This document shows positions 44,068 to 54,430 of a stretch of DNA of 64,000 nucleotides, one piece after another. Where the stretch lies: the NCBI RefSeq assembly GCF_900078705.1, contig NZ_FKIF01000002.1, forward strand, positions 992,001 to 1,056,000, in the 5' to 3' direction. The first letter of the stretch is position 1. The number at the start of each line of letters is the position of its first letter. This stretch comes from Bordetella ansorpii. GTDB lineage: Bacteria; Pseudomonadota; Gammaproteobacteria; Burkholderiales; Burkholderiaceae_B. Both the position numbers and the translations under genes were made by a program. The notes under the pieces were generated by a model. It was not told the origin of the DNA. It was given only the letters and a program-made list of their open reading frames with translations, and made no database searches.

Positions 44068-44835
44068 ATGGCGGACTATCTGGTCTTTCGCCTGTATGGC
44101 CCGCTGGCCAGTTGGGGGGAAATCGCCGTCGGCGAGTCGCGCCATTCGGCGGTTCATCCCTCCCGGTCCGCGCTGCTGGGCTTGTTGGGCGCAGCCTTGG
44201 GCATCGAGCGTACTGATGATGAAGGACAAGCAGCGCTGACCGCCGGCTATCGGTTCGGCGTGAAGCTTGTCAGCGCGGGTTCGCCTGTGCGCGACTATCA
44301 CACCGTACAGGCACCGCCGCAGCAGGCCAAGGTGCAATATCGCACACGGAGGCAAGAGTTGATAGACGATAGCCGTCTTGGCACGTTGTTGTCCTCTCGT
44401 GAGTACCGCTGCGACAGCATTGCCGTGGTCGCTGTTCTCGCTCTCGACAATGCGCCCCGGCCATTGGATCAGTTGGCGGACGCTTTGCGTCGTCCGGTGT
44501 TTCCGCTGTATCTGGGAAGGAAGTCATGCCCATTGGCGCTGCCGCTTGGCCCGCAACTGGTGCGGGCTGAAACCCTGCGCCTCGCACTGGATTCGGCTGC
44601 GCAGTTTTCCTTGACGGATCTGCCGAAGAAGTCTGCCCCCGGAGCCTGGCCCAGCGCATCGGACAAATGGGCGTTTCGCCCTGGCCTGGCGCGCTACTAC
44701 TGGGAAACCGGCATGGATGCGGGCATGCCCGTCAGCTTTCAAACCGATCGGAGCGACGAACCCTTGTCCCGTCGACGCTGGCAGTTCGTGTCACGCCGCG
44801 AATCCGTTTATCTGGCCGGAGAGGACGGACAATGA
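44068..44835 (+). CDS. cas5e: Cascade subunit Cas5e (CasD)
   Basis: 255-residue RAMP protein that caps the 5' handle of the crRNA. It begins MADYLVFRLYGPLASWGEIAVGESRHSAVHPSRSALLGLLGAALGI, the standard Cas5e N-terminus, and contains YHTVQAPPQQ and YRCDSIAVVAV further on. The gene starts three bases after cas7 and overlaps cas6e by four bases. Confidence 0.95.
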   Translation: MADYLVFRLYGPLASWGEIAVGESRHSAVHPSRSALLGLLGAALGIERTDDEGQAALTAGYRFGVKLVSAGSPVRDYHTVQAPPQQAKVQYRTRRQELIDDSRLGTLLSSREYRCDSIAVVAVLALDNAPRPLDQLADALRRPVFPLYLGRKSCPLALPLGPQLVRAETLRLALDSAAQFSLTDLPKKSAPGAWPSASDKWAFRPGLARYYWETGMDAGMPVSFQTDRSDEPLSRRRWQFVSRRESVYLAGEDGQ

Positions 44836-45506
44836 GCCATTATTTTTCTCGCGTTCAGTTGATCGATTGGCCAGACGACATGGAACTGTTGGCCAGCTTG
44901 GCGCGGCATGGCGAGGCTTACCGCGATCACGCGTTGATGTGGAAGCTGTTCGCCGGTGATGATCGGCCCAGGGATTTCGTATTTCGCAGAAACCAGGTGT
45001 CGGGCGGCAAGGATATCTATTACGTCGTCTCCGCACGTCCTCCGCGGGACGTGCCCGGTCTGTTCCGGTTGCAATCCAAACCGTATGCGCCCACGGTGGA
45101 GCAGGGCGCTTGCCTGCGCTTCGACCTGCGCGCCAATCCCGTCGTGACGCGTCGGGCGCGTGCCGATGCGCCGGGCAAGCGGCATGATGTGCTGATGAAT
45201 GCCAAGCAAGCGTATGACGGCGAGCCTGAGCACCGCGCCGATCTCATTCAACAGGCTGCTGTGGACTGGTTGTTGCGCAAGGCGGAAGGTTGGGGGCTTG
45301 CGGTTCGACCCGAGACCGTGGCCGCCGAGGCCTACACGCAGCACAAGTTGCGGCACCGCCAGCGCAGTATCGAGTTCTCATCTTTGGACTATCAAGGTGT
45401 GGCTTATGTCGAGGATGCCGAGTTGCTGGGCCGCGCCTTGCGCGAGGGAGTCGGCCATGCGCGGGCCTTTGGCTGCGGGCTTCTGCTGGTGAAGCGCGTC
45501 GACTAG
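44832..45506 (+). CDS. cas6e: crRNA endonuclease Cas6e (CasE)
   Basis: 224-residue endoribonuclease that cuts at the base of the repeat hairpin and stays on the crRNA. The catalytic His by alignment with E. coli CasE is H33 in AYRDHALMWKLF, and the glycine-rich C-terminal loop is GHARAFGCGLLLV. It should process the three arrays and, if transcribed, the mini-CRISPR between cas3 and cas8e, whose stems are intact. The ATG at 44832 overlaps the cas5e stop. Confidence 0.95.
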   Translation: MSHYFSRVQLIDWPDDMELLASLARHGEAYRDHALMWKLFAGDDRPRDFVFRRNQVSGGKDIYYVVSARPPRDVPGLFRLQSKPYAPTVEQGACLRFDLRANPVVTRRARADAPGKRHDVLMNAKQAYDGEPEHRADLIQQAAVDWLLRKAEGWGLAVRPETVAAEAYTQHKLRHRQRSIEFSSLDYQGVAYVEDAELLGRALREGVGHARAFGCGLLLVKRVD

Positions 45507-45507
45507 C

Positions 45508-46718
<1,211 letters not shown>

Positions 46719-46858
46719 GCAGCGGGCCATGCGCCTCTGTGGCCGGATTCGCCGGGTGGTTTGGCGAGGTTTTTGTGCGGTGGGTTATTGAGAAATCTAT
46801 CGGCAGGATTTTTGGCGTGAGAGTTGATCTTTAAAAATAGGAACTTACGTTAAGAAGA
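46719..46858 (+). promoter_or_regulatory. Leader of CRISPR array 2
   Basis: The last 80 bases are AT-rich and share blocks with leader 3: ATCGGCAGGATTTTTGG, then GATCTTTAAAAATAG, then TTACGTTAAGAAGA immediately before the repeat. The position directly after cas2 is the classic site of an active I-E array. Confidence 0.7.
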
Positions 46859-46948
46859 GCGTTCCCCGCGCACGCGGGGACGAGCCGCTGATTTTCCAGC
46901 CAGCGGGCAACGCATCTCGGTGTTCCCCGCGCGTACGGGGATGAACGA
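46859..46948 (+). CRISPR. CRISPR array 2, 2 degenerate repeats and 1 spacer
   Basis: Repeat 1 (46859-46887) starts GCGTTCCCCGCG and ends GACGAGCCG; compared with array 3 it has CACGC for CATGC and G changes in the handle. Repeat 2 (46920-46948) has GCGCGTACGGGG, with the stem imperfect, and ends GATGAACGA. The single spacer is 32 bases (46888-46919). The IS element begins 34 bases beyond the last repeat. With both repeats altered the array may be decaying. Confidence 0.85.
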
Positions 46949-46982
46949 GACTGAGGTGATCTGGCCGAATAAAACCGTACAT

Positions 46983-48492
46983 AGTCGGCCCTGAACAATC
47001 AGGTTCTGGGTCGACCAAGCAATGTGACGCCCTGGTTATCTCGGCACAGTCACTGTCATCGCGGTAAAGCAGTCCATCCATAGTGCCAGGAGCAGGGCGT
47101 AAAAAAGCCGCAGCCGGCGCAGCAGCAGGCGGATGTTGTGGCCCGCGCCACACAGCACGGCATGCATCGCATCGCCCAGCGCGCCCTTGAGCCAGTTCCG
47201 CCCCAGCTTGCCGTCAGCCTTCATGTGTCCGATGGTCGGCTCGATGGCGCTGCGGCGCTTGATCATCGCTTTCAGGCCGCGAGTCAGGCCGCGCCGCTGG
47301 CCTGAGCGTAGGATCTGCACACCCGGCACTTCGACCCCGCGGTAACCGCGATCCACGACCGCCGTGGTGATCGGGCTTTCGGCAATGATCCCCGCCTGCT
47401 CCAGCGCCTCGGCCAGCGTGTGCCCGTCGTACGGATTGCCCGGCATCGAGCGCGCGCCCACCACGAACCCTTCCTTGAGCGTCGTGGAGATCGACACCTT
47501 CACCCCAAACTCGTAGGGCGTCCTGGCCTTGCCCTTGCTGATGCATTCGACCTCGGGCGCATGCAGCGCGTACAACTTGTTCTTGTCCTTCGGGCGCTGA
47601 TCCAGGATACGTTTGGTCCGTACCATCAAGTCTTGCAGCGAGGCGCGCGCCGTCACCTGCACCCGATCCATCTGCCGGTCGATGTCACGCCAGACCCGCC
47701 CCACGCGCGAGCGCAATGTACGCAGCGACTTGTTCATCCGCTTGAACTGCCGGGCGTGCGCATACCGACCTATCTGCACGGCCAGCCTCGGCGCCTCGCG
47801 GTTGTAGTTCTGCCGCAGCTTCAATCCGTGTTCGGTCGCCGCCTTGACCAGGTGCGCGCGACTGCGCTCGAGCAATCGCGAATCGGTCGGATGCGAGATC
47901 GCCTTGGGAGCCACCGTCGTATCCACGATCACCGTCTTGAAGCTGGCCGCGCGCAGCAGTCCGCCGCCTTTGGCTGCCGCCACGGTCGCAGCCAGCAACT
48001 CCTCCACTCCCGCCTCGCCCAGACGAGTGCGCCAGCGCGTCAAACTCGACGCGTCGATCGGCGGCTCGGTCTGCAAATAGGTCTCGCCGGTGAATACCTG
48101 CCAGTACGGGTTCTCCACCCAGCCCCACACCACGGCCTCGTCCGACAGATCGAACGCGTGTTGCAGGTACAGCAGCCCGGCGATCAACCTCGGCGACGTG
48201 GCGGGGCGGCCTCGGCCCGAGGTGAAACCCGATGCGCACACGGCCTCTATGCGCTGCCAGTCCATCAGATCGGCCAATTGCACGATCGGATGCTTCAGGT
48301 TGATCTGTTCGCGCAATGGATGGCGGAACAGATCGCCGCTCCGGGCTGCTGGCGTCTTCGGGCCCATCTAAACCTCGGATAAATTTGCAGGAAAACGGGC
48401 TTCTATTATCTCCAATCCTGCAATTCCTCACCACCTATCCTGCTTGGAAAGCCCTATGAAATAAGGCTCCGCAGGATTGTTCAGGGCCGACT
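46983..48492 (-). mobile_element. IS5-family insertion sequence, 1510 bp
   Basis: Perfect 18-bp terminal inverted repeats, AGTCGGCCCTGAACAATC at 46983-47000 and its complement at 48475-48492, bound the element. It is flanked by a 4-bp direct duplication ACAT (46979-46982 and 48493-48496), showing simple transposition without later rearrangement. One transposase gene on the minus strand fills it. Joining the flanks restores an uninterrupted sequence with no CRISPR repeat across the junction, so the element sits beside array 2 rather than inside it. Confidence 0.93.
47036..48367 (-). CDS. IS5-family transposase (DDE)
   Basis: 443-residue transposase. The N-terminal DUF772-type domain is visible in HPIVQLADLMDWQRIEAVC, RLIAGLLYLQHAFDLSDEAVVWGWVENPYWQVFTGE and DASSLTRWRTRLGEAGVEELL. 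The DDE catalytic core follows: first Asp in KTVIVDTTVAPKAI, second in TTAVVDRGYRGVEV, and Glu in RRSAIEPTIGHMKADGKLGRNWLKG. The reading frame is intact, so the element may be active. It ends 53 bases inside the left terminus. Confidence 0.93.
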   Translation of the reverse strand: MGPKTPAARSGDLFRHPLREQINLKHPIVQLADLMDWQRIEAVCASGFTSGRGRPATSPRLIAGLLYLQHAFDLSDEAVVWGWVENPYWQVFTGETYLQTEPPIDASSLTRWRTRLGEAGVEELLAATVAAAKGGGLLRAASFKTVIVDTTVAPKAISHPTDSRLLERSRAHLVKAATEHGLKLRQNYNREAPRLAVQIGRYAHARQFKRMNKSLRTLRSRVGRVWRDIDRQMDRVQVTARASLQDLMVRTKRILDQRPKDKNKLYALHAPEVECISKGKARTPYEFGVKVSISTTLKEGFVVGARSMPGNPYDGHTLAEALEQAGIIAESPITTAVVDRGYRGVEVPGVQILRSGQRRGLTRGLKAMIKRRSAIEPTIGHMKADGKLGRNWLKGALGDAMHAVLCGAGHNIRLLLRRLRLFYALLLALWMDCFTAMTVTVPR

Positions 48493-48537
48493 ACATATGT
48501 GCGTACGCAATGATGAGTCGAGAGGACTGGTCACGAT

Positions 48538-49125
48538 TCAGCAGCCATCAAGCTTTCGGGCCTCTGCCTGACGAGCAATTTCCACGGCATCGCGGATATT
48601 CAGCTTGAGCGGTCCCACATTACCTACAAATCCCGGTAATGCATCAAGGGCGCGCTTTTCGATGGCATCTGCGGTTGTCAGCCCATGCAACACGAGCGCT
48701 GAGATGTCTTCCTGATCGTTCTTTGCAAATCGAGAAATCTTGCTGACGGCCAGGTCGACAGGAGACAGTACGTGGATGTCGAAGTACTCCACTGCGAGGG
48801 GAACGCGCTCTGCGTCATCCAGATAGTCTTCGTGCATGAGCGCGAAGGTGGAGTTGTACTGGGTATCGAAGTGCAGCCACAGGGGGCGGCCGTTTGGTCC
48901 CATGACCTCTATGCCCAAGTCTGCGGGCAAGTGCAGGCGGGCGCTGAATTCGGCGTCCACGTCCATGCTGACGCGGTATGCGGTGTAGAGGTGAACCGCG
49001 ATACCGCCCGCGATGTAGACCTTGATCGGCGCCTGAAGTTGAAGGCGAAACTGCAATTCGTCGAATAGAGCCTTCAGGCCTTTGCCGAGTTCGGTATCAA
49101 GGTAGAAGTTGTGTTCGTTCTTCAA
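48538..49125 (-). CDS. DUF6036-like nucleotidyltransferase-fold protein
   Basis: 195 residues starting at a TTG that overlaps the TGA of the upstream gene. The fold signature is VYIAGGIAVHLYTAYRVSMDVDAEF: G40-G41 followed by D55-x-D57, the metal-binding pattern of minimal nucleotidyltransferases. Further on, PVDLAVSKISRFAKNDQEDISALV resembles the C-terminal part of AbiEii/DUF6036 proteins, some of which are toxins of toxin-antitoxin or abortive-infection modules. It is the second gene of a two-gene unit between CRISPR arrays 2 and 3. A role in phage defence is suggested by location only. Confidence 0.7.
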   Translation of the reverse strand: MKNEHNFYLDTELGKGLKALFDELQFRLQLQAPIKVYIAGGIAVHLYTAYRVSMDVDAEFSARLHLPADLGIEVMGPNGRPLWLHFDTQYNSTFALMHEDYLDDAERVPLAVEYFDIHVLSPVDLAVSKISRFAKNDQEDISALVLHGLTTADAIEKRALDALPGFVGNVGPLKLNIRDAVEIARQAEARKLDGC

Positions 49126-49424
49126 TGAGATACCTGCCGACTGAGTTGCATCAACAGCATGTCTCGCAGCCTTGAAACCGACAACACATGGCCTGTGCGG
49201 ATCAGATCAGCCAGGGGTGTCGGGGCGTTGTCCGGATACTTGGAGAAGTAAGCATCGCTGGCATGCCAAAGGGCTGTGGACCATGTCTTGTCCGCCGTAT
49301 CCAGCGCCATGGCAGCAAAGCGAAACACACTGGCTTCTGCCTGCGATTGCGCCGTGTCGACGCGACCCAGCGCGCCGCTGATGCAACGGTCGAGTACAGC
49401 TTGTTCCAGGTCGCGAGCGGTCAT
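49122..49424 (-). CDS. Small partner protein of the nucleotidyltransferase (unknown family)
   Basis: 100-residue, mostly helical, Ala-rich protein without a recognised motif (DLEQAVLDRCISGALGRVDT, later FRFAAMALDTADKTW, TPLADLIRTGHVLSVSRLRDMLLMQ). Its stop overlaps the start of the nucleotidyltransferase gene, so the two are translated as a coupled pair, the usual arrangement of an antitoxin preceding a toxin. No clear ribosome site precedes the ATG at 49424. I do not recognise its function. Confidence 0.6.
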   Translation of the reverse strand: MTARDLEQAVLDRCISGALGRVDTAQSQAEASVFRFAAMALDTADKTWSTALWHASDAYFSKYPDNAPTPLADLIRTGHVLSVSRLRDMLLMQLSRQVSH

Positions 49425-49696
49425 GATGAAGCAGGGAGGCGAGGGGGCTCGAGAATTATGGCACTGGCCAACATGTTGGGATAGGGCAGGGACGTTTGGG
49501 CCCTCCCTCTCTGGGCGCTGGTTGGCTGTCGATTGCCCGGATTTTCAGATGGGGTTTTGGAGGGTAGATAGGGGTCTGGATCTGTCCTGGGAGAGCATCG
49601 TTGAACGTGGCTTTTGGATTGCAAATTTGTTGCTAAAGAATTGGTAGAATTTTTGGGGTGTAAATTTCTCTTTTAAAATAAGAGGTTATGCTAAGA
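49425..49696 (+). promoter_or_regulatory. Leader of CRISPR array 3
   Basis: A 272-base gap whose last 80 bases (from about 49617) form an AT-rich leader: ATTGGTAGAATTTTTGG, then TCTCTTTTAAAATAAGAG, then GGTTATGCTAAGA directly before the first repeat. These blocks closely match leader 2 and partly leader 1. The rest of the gap contains the start region of the minus-strand pair and nothing else recognisable. Confidence 0.75.
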
Positions 49697-50458
49697 GCGT
49701 TCCCCGCGCATGCGGGGATGAACCGACTCTGGGCTTAAGCGGATATCAGAAATTCCCCGCGTTCCCCGCGCATGCGGGGATGAACCGTCGATGCTCGCCA
49801 TGGTACCCAGGATGAATGCGCGTTCCCCGCGCATGCGGGGATGAACCGACACGGTTTTGCACGGAAGAGCTGAAGCGCAAGCGTTCCCCGCGCATGCGGG
49901 GATGAACCGCTTTCCTCGATTCTCTTCAGTCGCGCGGCCGGGCGTTCCCCGCGCATGCGGGGATGAACCGATCGTCGTCATGCCCGGGTTGTCCGGGTGC
50001 AGGCGTTCCCCGCGCATGCGGGGATGAACCGACCGGCCGAACGGCTTGGGCCTACGGCTTCAGGCGTTCCCCGCGCATGCGGGGATGAACCGCGGCAACG
50101 TAACGGACTCGCCCTTTTGAGGCCGCGTTCCCCGCGCATGCGGGGATGAACCGAGCGCGCCCATTACCATCCGATCTTTGATCGGGCGTTCCCCGCGCAT
50201 GCGGGGATGAACCGCCTTGAGCGTCGCCTTCAGTTGGGACACCTCGGCGTTCCCCGCGCATGCGGGGATGAACCGCCCAGGCCGGCATGGCCAGCACGGT
50301 CTCGAGGGCGTTCCCCGCGCATGCGGGGATGAACCGTCCGATTCGGCGGTCTACAGCATCCAGGCTGCGCGTTCCCCGCGCATGCGGGGATGAACCGATT
50401 ACGTGGACGGCTACGAGCTGCGTGATGATGCGTTCCCCGCGCATGCCGGCAAGAATCA
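49697..50458 (+). CRISPR. CRISPR array 3, type I-E, 13 repeats and 12 spacers
   Basis: Thirteen 29-base repeats beginning GCGTTCCCCGCG, with centre CAT, and ending GCGGGGATGAACCG; repeat starts are every 61 bases (62 for the first interval). The last copy (50430-50458) is degenerate after GCGTTCCCCGCGCATGC, reading CGGCAAGAATCA, which marks the leader-distal end. Compared with array 1 the repeat differs at position 2 (C for T) and in the loop (CAT for TAT), yet stem and handle are identical, so one Cas6e can serve both. Confidence 0.98.
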
Positions 50459-50704
50459 GTCACGACGCACTCACTGCGTTACCACCTGAAAACATCTCCC
50501 CCCACGCAGGCTGCCGTGGTCGTTGACTGGAGTTCAGCCCACTTGCTGAAGAATGCCGCCCGTATCCCCGTACGTCGTCGAGATCGAATTTCAGATCGGC
50601 CATGGATCCGGTAGCCTGCATAAGAGCCTCTGCGGCGCGATTCGACCTTCTCTCTTGCAGGCATGCAGCTTGCTGCCATCCCCCCGATCCATCCGGAGGT
50701 CTCC

Positions 50705-51202
50705 ATGCCTGACTCTTCTTCCCCTGTCGCGGCCACGGGCGCGCTTGACGTCACCCTGCATGTCAACGGCACGACGCACGCCCTGCGGCTCGACCCGCGT
50801 GCCACGCTTTTGGACACGCTGCGCGAAACCCTGCACCTGACCGGCAGCAAGAAAGGCTGCGACCATGGCCAGTGCGGCGCCTGTACGGTGCATCTCGACG
50901 GCCGTCGCGTCAATGCGTGCCTGACGCTGGCGGCCGTGGCCGACGGCTGCCAGGTCACCACCATCGAAGGCCTGGGTTCGCCCGAAGCGCTGCATCCCAT
51001 GCAGGCCGCTTTCGTGGCGCACGATGGCTACCAGTGCGGCTACTGTACGGCCGGACAGATCATGTCCGCCACCGCCCTGGTGAATGAACCGTGCGGCCCG
51101 CACGATGACGAGGTGCGCGAGCTGATGAGCGGCAACATCTGCCGCTGCGGCGCGTACTCCAACATCGTGGCGGCCATCCAGGACGTCCGCGGAAAAAGGT
51201 GA
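50705..51202 (+). CDS. Aldehyde oxidoreductase iron-sulfur subunit (PaoA-like)
   Basis: 165-residue [2Fe-2S] subunit of a xanthine-oxidase-family enzyme. The N-terminal plant-ferredoxin-type cluster cysteines are in GCDHGQCGACTVHL plus the Cys in RVNACLTLA; the second cluster ligands are QCGYCTAGQ and ICRCGAYSN. It carries electrons from the molybdenum site to FAD. I chose ATG at 50705 (MPDSSSPVAAT); the E. coli relative has a twin-arginine signal, but none is seen here. First of three overlapping genes. Confidence 0.9.
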   Translation: MPDSSSPVAATGALDVTLHVNGTTHALRLDPRATLLDTLRETLHLTGSKKGCDHGQCGACTVHLDGRRVNACLTLAAVADGCQVTTIEGLGSPEALHPMQAAFVAHDGYQCGYCTAGQIMSATALVNEPCGPHDDEVRELMSGNICRCGAYSNIVAAIQDVRGKR

Positions 51203-51207
51203 GCGCC

Positions 51208-52203
51208 ATGCAGAATTTTCGCTATAGCCGAGCCGCTGATGTGGCCGACGCCGTCCGCCTGGCCGCTTCCGAACCCGCGCGCGTGCGCTTCCTGGCCGGA
51301 GGCACCACGCTGGTCGACCTGATGAAGCTGGATGTCGAGACGCCTACGCACGTCGTCGACATCAACCGCCTGGGCCTGGATCAGGTCGAGGTGACGGCGG
51401 AGGGCGAGGTCCGTGTGGGCGCCATGGTGCGCAATGCCGACCTGGCTCATCATCCCCACATCCGCGAACACTATCCTGTGTTGTCGCAGGCGCTGCTGGC
51501 CGGCGCGTCGGCGCAGTTGCGCAACATGGCCACCACCGGCGGCAACCTGCTGCAGCGCACCCGCTGCGTGTACTTCCGCGATCGCGCCGCGCCGTGCAAC
51601 AAGCGCGAGCCGGGTTCGGGCTGTTCCGCCATCGGCGGGTTCAACCGCAACCTCGCCGTGCTGGGGACCAGCGAGCATTGCATCGCCACCAATCCCTCCG
51701 ACATGAACGTGGCCCTCATGGCGCTGGGCGCGCGCGTGCAGGTGCAAGGCGTGGACGGCATGCGCACCCTCGCGCTGGACGAGTTCTATCTGCTGCCGGG
51801 CAACACGCCCGAGCGCGAAACCGTGCTGGCGCCCGGGGAACTGATCGTTGGCGTGGTGCTGCCCGCGCTGCCAGCGGGCACGCGTTCGGCCTACCTGAAG
51901 CTGCGCGACCGCGCCTCGTACGAGTTTGCGCTGGCCTCCGCCGCCGTGGTGCTGAACGTCCGCGACGGCCGCATCGAACAGGCCGGCATCGCGCTGGGCG
52001 GCGTTGGCACGCGGCCCTGGCGTTGTCCACAGGCCGAGCAGCGGCTGCTGGGGCAGGCTCCCCATGAATCCACTTATGCACAGGCCGCGGAGGATGCCTT
52101 GCGCGGCGCCGTGCCGCAAAGCGGCAACGCCTTCAAGATCGAACTGGCGCGCCGTTGCCTGGCGCATGCCTTGTCCACCGCGGTGCCGCCGCACAACGCC
52201 TAG
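51208..52203 (+). CDS. Aldehyde oxidoreductase FAD subunit (PaoB-like)
   Basis: 331-residue FAD-binding subunit of the CO-dehydrogenase medium-subunit family. FAD-binding motifs are FLAGGTTLVDLM and TTGGNLLQRTRC. The cysteine series RCVYFRDRAAPCNKREPGSGCSAI matches the extra [4Fe-4S] cluster segment found in PaoB-type subunits and absent from ordinary xanthine dehydrogenases. ATG at 51208 has AAGGTGAG at good spacing; GTG at 51199 overlapping the previous stop is the alternative. Confidence 0.9.
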   Translation: MQNFRYSRAADVADAVRLAASEPARVRFLAGGTTLVDLMKLDVETPTHVVDINRLGLDQVEVTAEGEVRVGAMVRNADLAHHPHIREHYPVLSQALLAGASAQLRNMATTGGNLLQRTRCVYFRDRAAPCNKREPGSGCSAIGGFNRNLAVLGTSEHCIATNPSDMNVALMALGARVQVQGVDGMRTLALDEFYLLPGNTPERETVLAPGELIVGVVLPALPAGTRSAYLKLRDRASYEFALASAAVVLNVRDGRIEQAGIALGGVGTRPWRCPQAEQRLLGQAPHESTYAQAAEDALRGAVPQSGNAFKIELARRCLAHALSTAVPPHNA

Positions 52204-52213
52204 GAGCCCGCGC

Positions 52214-54430
52214 ATGGATACTCCCCGCCAACAGAACGCGCTTTCTCACCCCGAGGCCATCGGCAATCCCCATCCGCGTGTCGATGGGCCGCAGAAGGTC
52301 AGTGGCATGGCGCGCTATGCCGCCGACTTCAACCTGCCCGGCATGCTGCACGGCGTGCTCGTGGGCGCCACCATCGCGCATGGCCGGATCGCCGACCTGG
52401 ATGCCAGCCAGGCCGAGGCCGTGCCCGGTGTGCGGTTGGTGCTGCATCGCGCCAATCGCCCGCCGCTCAAGCGCGCCGAGAAGGGGTCCATCGACGAGAA
52501 GCGGCCGCCGCTGGAAGACGATGTGATCCGTTACTACGGCCAATACGTGGCCCTGGTGGTGGCCGATACATTGGAGATCGCCACCGCCGCCGCGCGCCTG
52601 GTGAAGGTGCGCTACGAGGCGCTGGCGCCGGACGTCTCGGCGCCCGAGGACGTCGATCAGGCCAGCGACGTCGAGAGCGAGCGCGGCGACGCCGAGGGCG
52701 CCTATGCCAGCGCGCCCGTGCGTATCGAGGCCATCTACAGCACGCCGGTCGAGACCCACAATCCCATCGAACTGCATGCCTGCGTGGCCGACTATGACGG
52801 CCGCGGCTACACGCTGTACGAGACCAGCCAGGCCGTGGTGAATCATCGGGACGTCATGGCCCAGATGCTGGGCGTGAAGCCGGACGCCGTGCGCGTGATC
52901 TCGCTTTTCCTGGGCTCCGGCTTTGGCGGCAAGCTGTGGCCGTGGCCGCATTCGCTGCTGGCGGCGGCCGCGTCGCTGCAACTGCGCAAGCCGGTGAAGG
53001 TGGTGCTGCAACGAGCGATGGCCTTCCAGACCGTGGGGCATCGGCCTTTCGTGCGCCAGCGTTTCCGGCTGGGCGCCACGCAGCAGGGCAAGCTGGTGTC
53101 GGTGCAGCAGCATTACATCAGCCAGGGCTCGCAACTGGACGACTACCAGGAAAGCTGTGTCGAGGCCACGCCGCATATGTACAGCGTGCCCAACCTGAAG
53201 GTGTGTTCAGGCATCGCGCGCCGCCACGTCGGTGCGCCCACGTCCATGCGGGGCCCTGGCGCGGTGCCCGGGCTGTTCGCGCTGGAGTCCGCCATGGACG
53301 AACTGGCCGTGGCGCTGGATATGGATCCGGTGGCCTTGCGCCTGTTGAACGAGCCCGAGAAGGACGAGGGCAGCGGCCTGCCGTTCTCTTCGCGCCATCT
53401 CACGGAGTGCCTGAGCACCGGCGCGCAGCGCTTCGGGTGGTCGCGCCGGACGTCGCCTGTCGGTTCGATGAAAAAAGGCGACCTGATCCTGGGGTGGGGC
53501 ATGGCTTCGTGCTCGTGGCTGGCGTTGCGGCTGCCCGCTGAAGCAACCGTCACGCTGCACGCCGATGGGTCGGCGCGCGTCGTCTGCGCGACGCAGGACC
53601 TGGGCACCGGAACATACACAGTGCTGGCGCAACTGGTCAGCGCCGAGACGGGGATTCCGCTGGCGCGCATCGACGTCCGCCTGGGCGACACGGCGCTGCC
53701 GCCGGGTCCATTCTCCGGGGGCTCGGGGGCGACCGCTTCTGTGATCCCGGCCGTGCTGCAGGCAACGCGGGAGGCCGTGCGCGCGGTGATCGGCATCGCC
53801 ACGCGCAAGGGCGGGGTCTGGGCGGATCGGCCCGCCGATGGCCTGTCGTGCCGGGACGGCGCCATTGGCCCGTCCAAGGGCGCGGACGCGCACGTGCCGC
53901 TGCAGGATGTGCTGCGCCGGGCTGGCGTCGAGTCCGTATCGGGTGAAGGCAAGGCCGGGTCGGGGAACGACCTGAAGAAGCGCTATTCGATCAATTCCTA
54001 CGGAGCGCACTTCGCCGAAGTGACCTGGCACCCCGCCACGGCGCGCCTGCGCGTATCGCGCGTGGTCACGGTGATCGACGGGGGACGCATCGTGAATCCG
54101 CGCACCGGGCGCAACCAGATCGAGGGCGCGCTCATCATGGGGGTGGGCATGGCGCTGTTCGAGCAGACCGAGTACGACGCGCGCAGCGGCGCACCGGTGA
54201 ACAGCAACCTGGCGGATTACGTCATGGCCACGCACGCGGATGCTCCTGAACTGGACGTGACGTTCCTGGATTATCCGGACCTGATCTGGAATGAGCTGGG
54301 ATCGCGCGGCATCGGAGAGATAGGGCTGGCGGGAATCGCGGCGGCGATCACCAATGCGGTGCATCACGCCACTGGGGTGCGGGTCCGGGATCTGCCGGTG
54401 AAGATCGAGGATCTGCTGCAAAAAAGATAG
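52214..54430 (+). CDS. Aldehyde oxidoreductase molybdenum subunit (PaoC-like)
   Basis: 738-residue molybdopterin subunit, close to the E. coli PaoC length (about 732). Typical segments are PHPRVDGPQKVSGMARYAAD (N-terminal domain), FLGSGFGGKLWPWPHSLLAAA (molybdopterin-binding GxGFGGK), MRGPGAVPGLFALESAMDELA, and the active-site Glu in GSRGIGEIGLAGIAAAITNA. With the two preceding subunits it should oxidise aldehydes to acids. The molybdopterin-cytosine chaperone gene (paoD/xdhC type) that often follows is absent here, and a PAP2 gene comes next. Confidence 0.91.
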   Translation: MDTPRQQNALSHPEAIGNPHPRVDGPQKVSGMARYAADFNLPGMLHGVLVGATIAHGRIADLDASQAEAVPGVRLVLHRANRPPLKRAEKGSIDEKRPPLEDDVIRYYGQYVALVVADTLEIATAAARLVKVRYEALAPDVSAPEDVDQASDVESERGDAEGAYASAPVRIEAIYSTPVETHNPIELHACVADYDGRGYTLYETSQAVVNHRDVMAQMLGVKPDAVRVISLFLGSGFGGKLWPWPHSLLAAAASLQLRKPVKVVLQRAMAFQTVGHRPFVRQRFRLGATQQGKLVSVQQHYISQGSQLDDYQESCVEATPHMYSVPNLKVCSGIARRHVGAPTSMRGPGAVPGLFALESAMDELAVALDMDPVALRLLNEPEKDEGSGLPFSSRHLTECLSTGAQRFGWSRRTSPVGSMKKGDLILGWGMASCSWLALRLPAEATVTLHADGSARVVCATQDLGTGTYTVLAQLVSAETGIPLARIDVRLGDTALPPGPFSGGSGATASVIPAVLQATREAVRAVIGIATRKGGVWADRPADGLSCRDGAIGPSKGADAHVPLQDVLRRAGVESVSGEGKAGSGNDLKKRYSINSYGAHFAEVTWHPATARLRVSRVVTVIDGGRIVNPRTGRNQIEGALIMGVGMALFEQTEYDARSGAPVNSNLADYVMATHADAPELDVTFLDYPDLIWNELGSRGIGEIGLAGIAAAITNAVHHATGVRVRDLPVKIEDLLQKR

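Noticed and set aside
46983-48492. Possibility that the IS element split array 2
   Set aside because: Removing the element and one ACAT copy joins sequences without any repeat on the right side, so the array ended before the insertion site.
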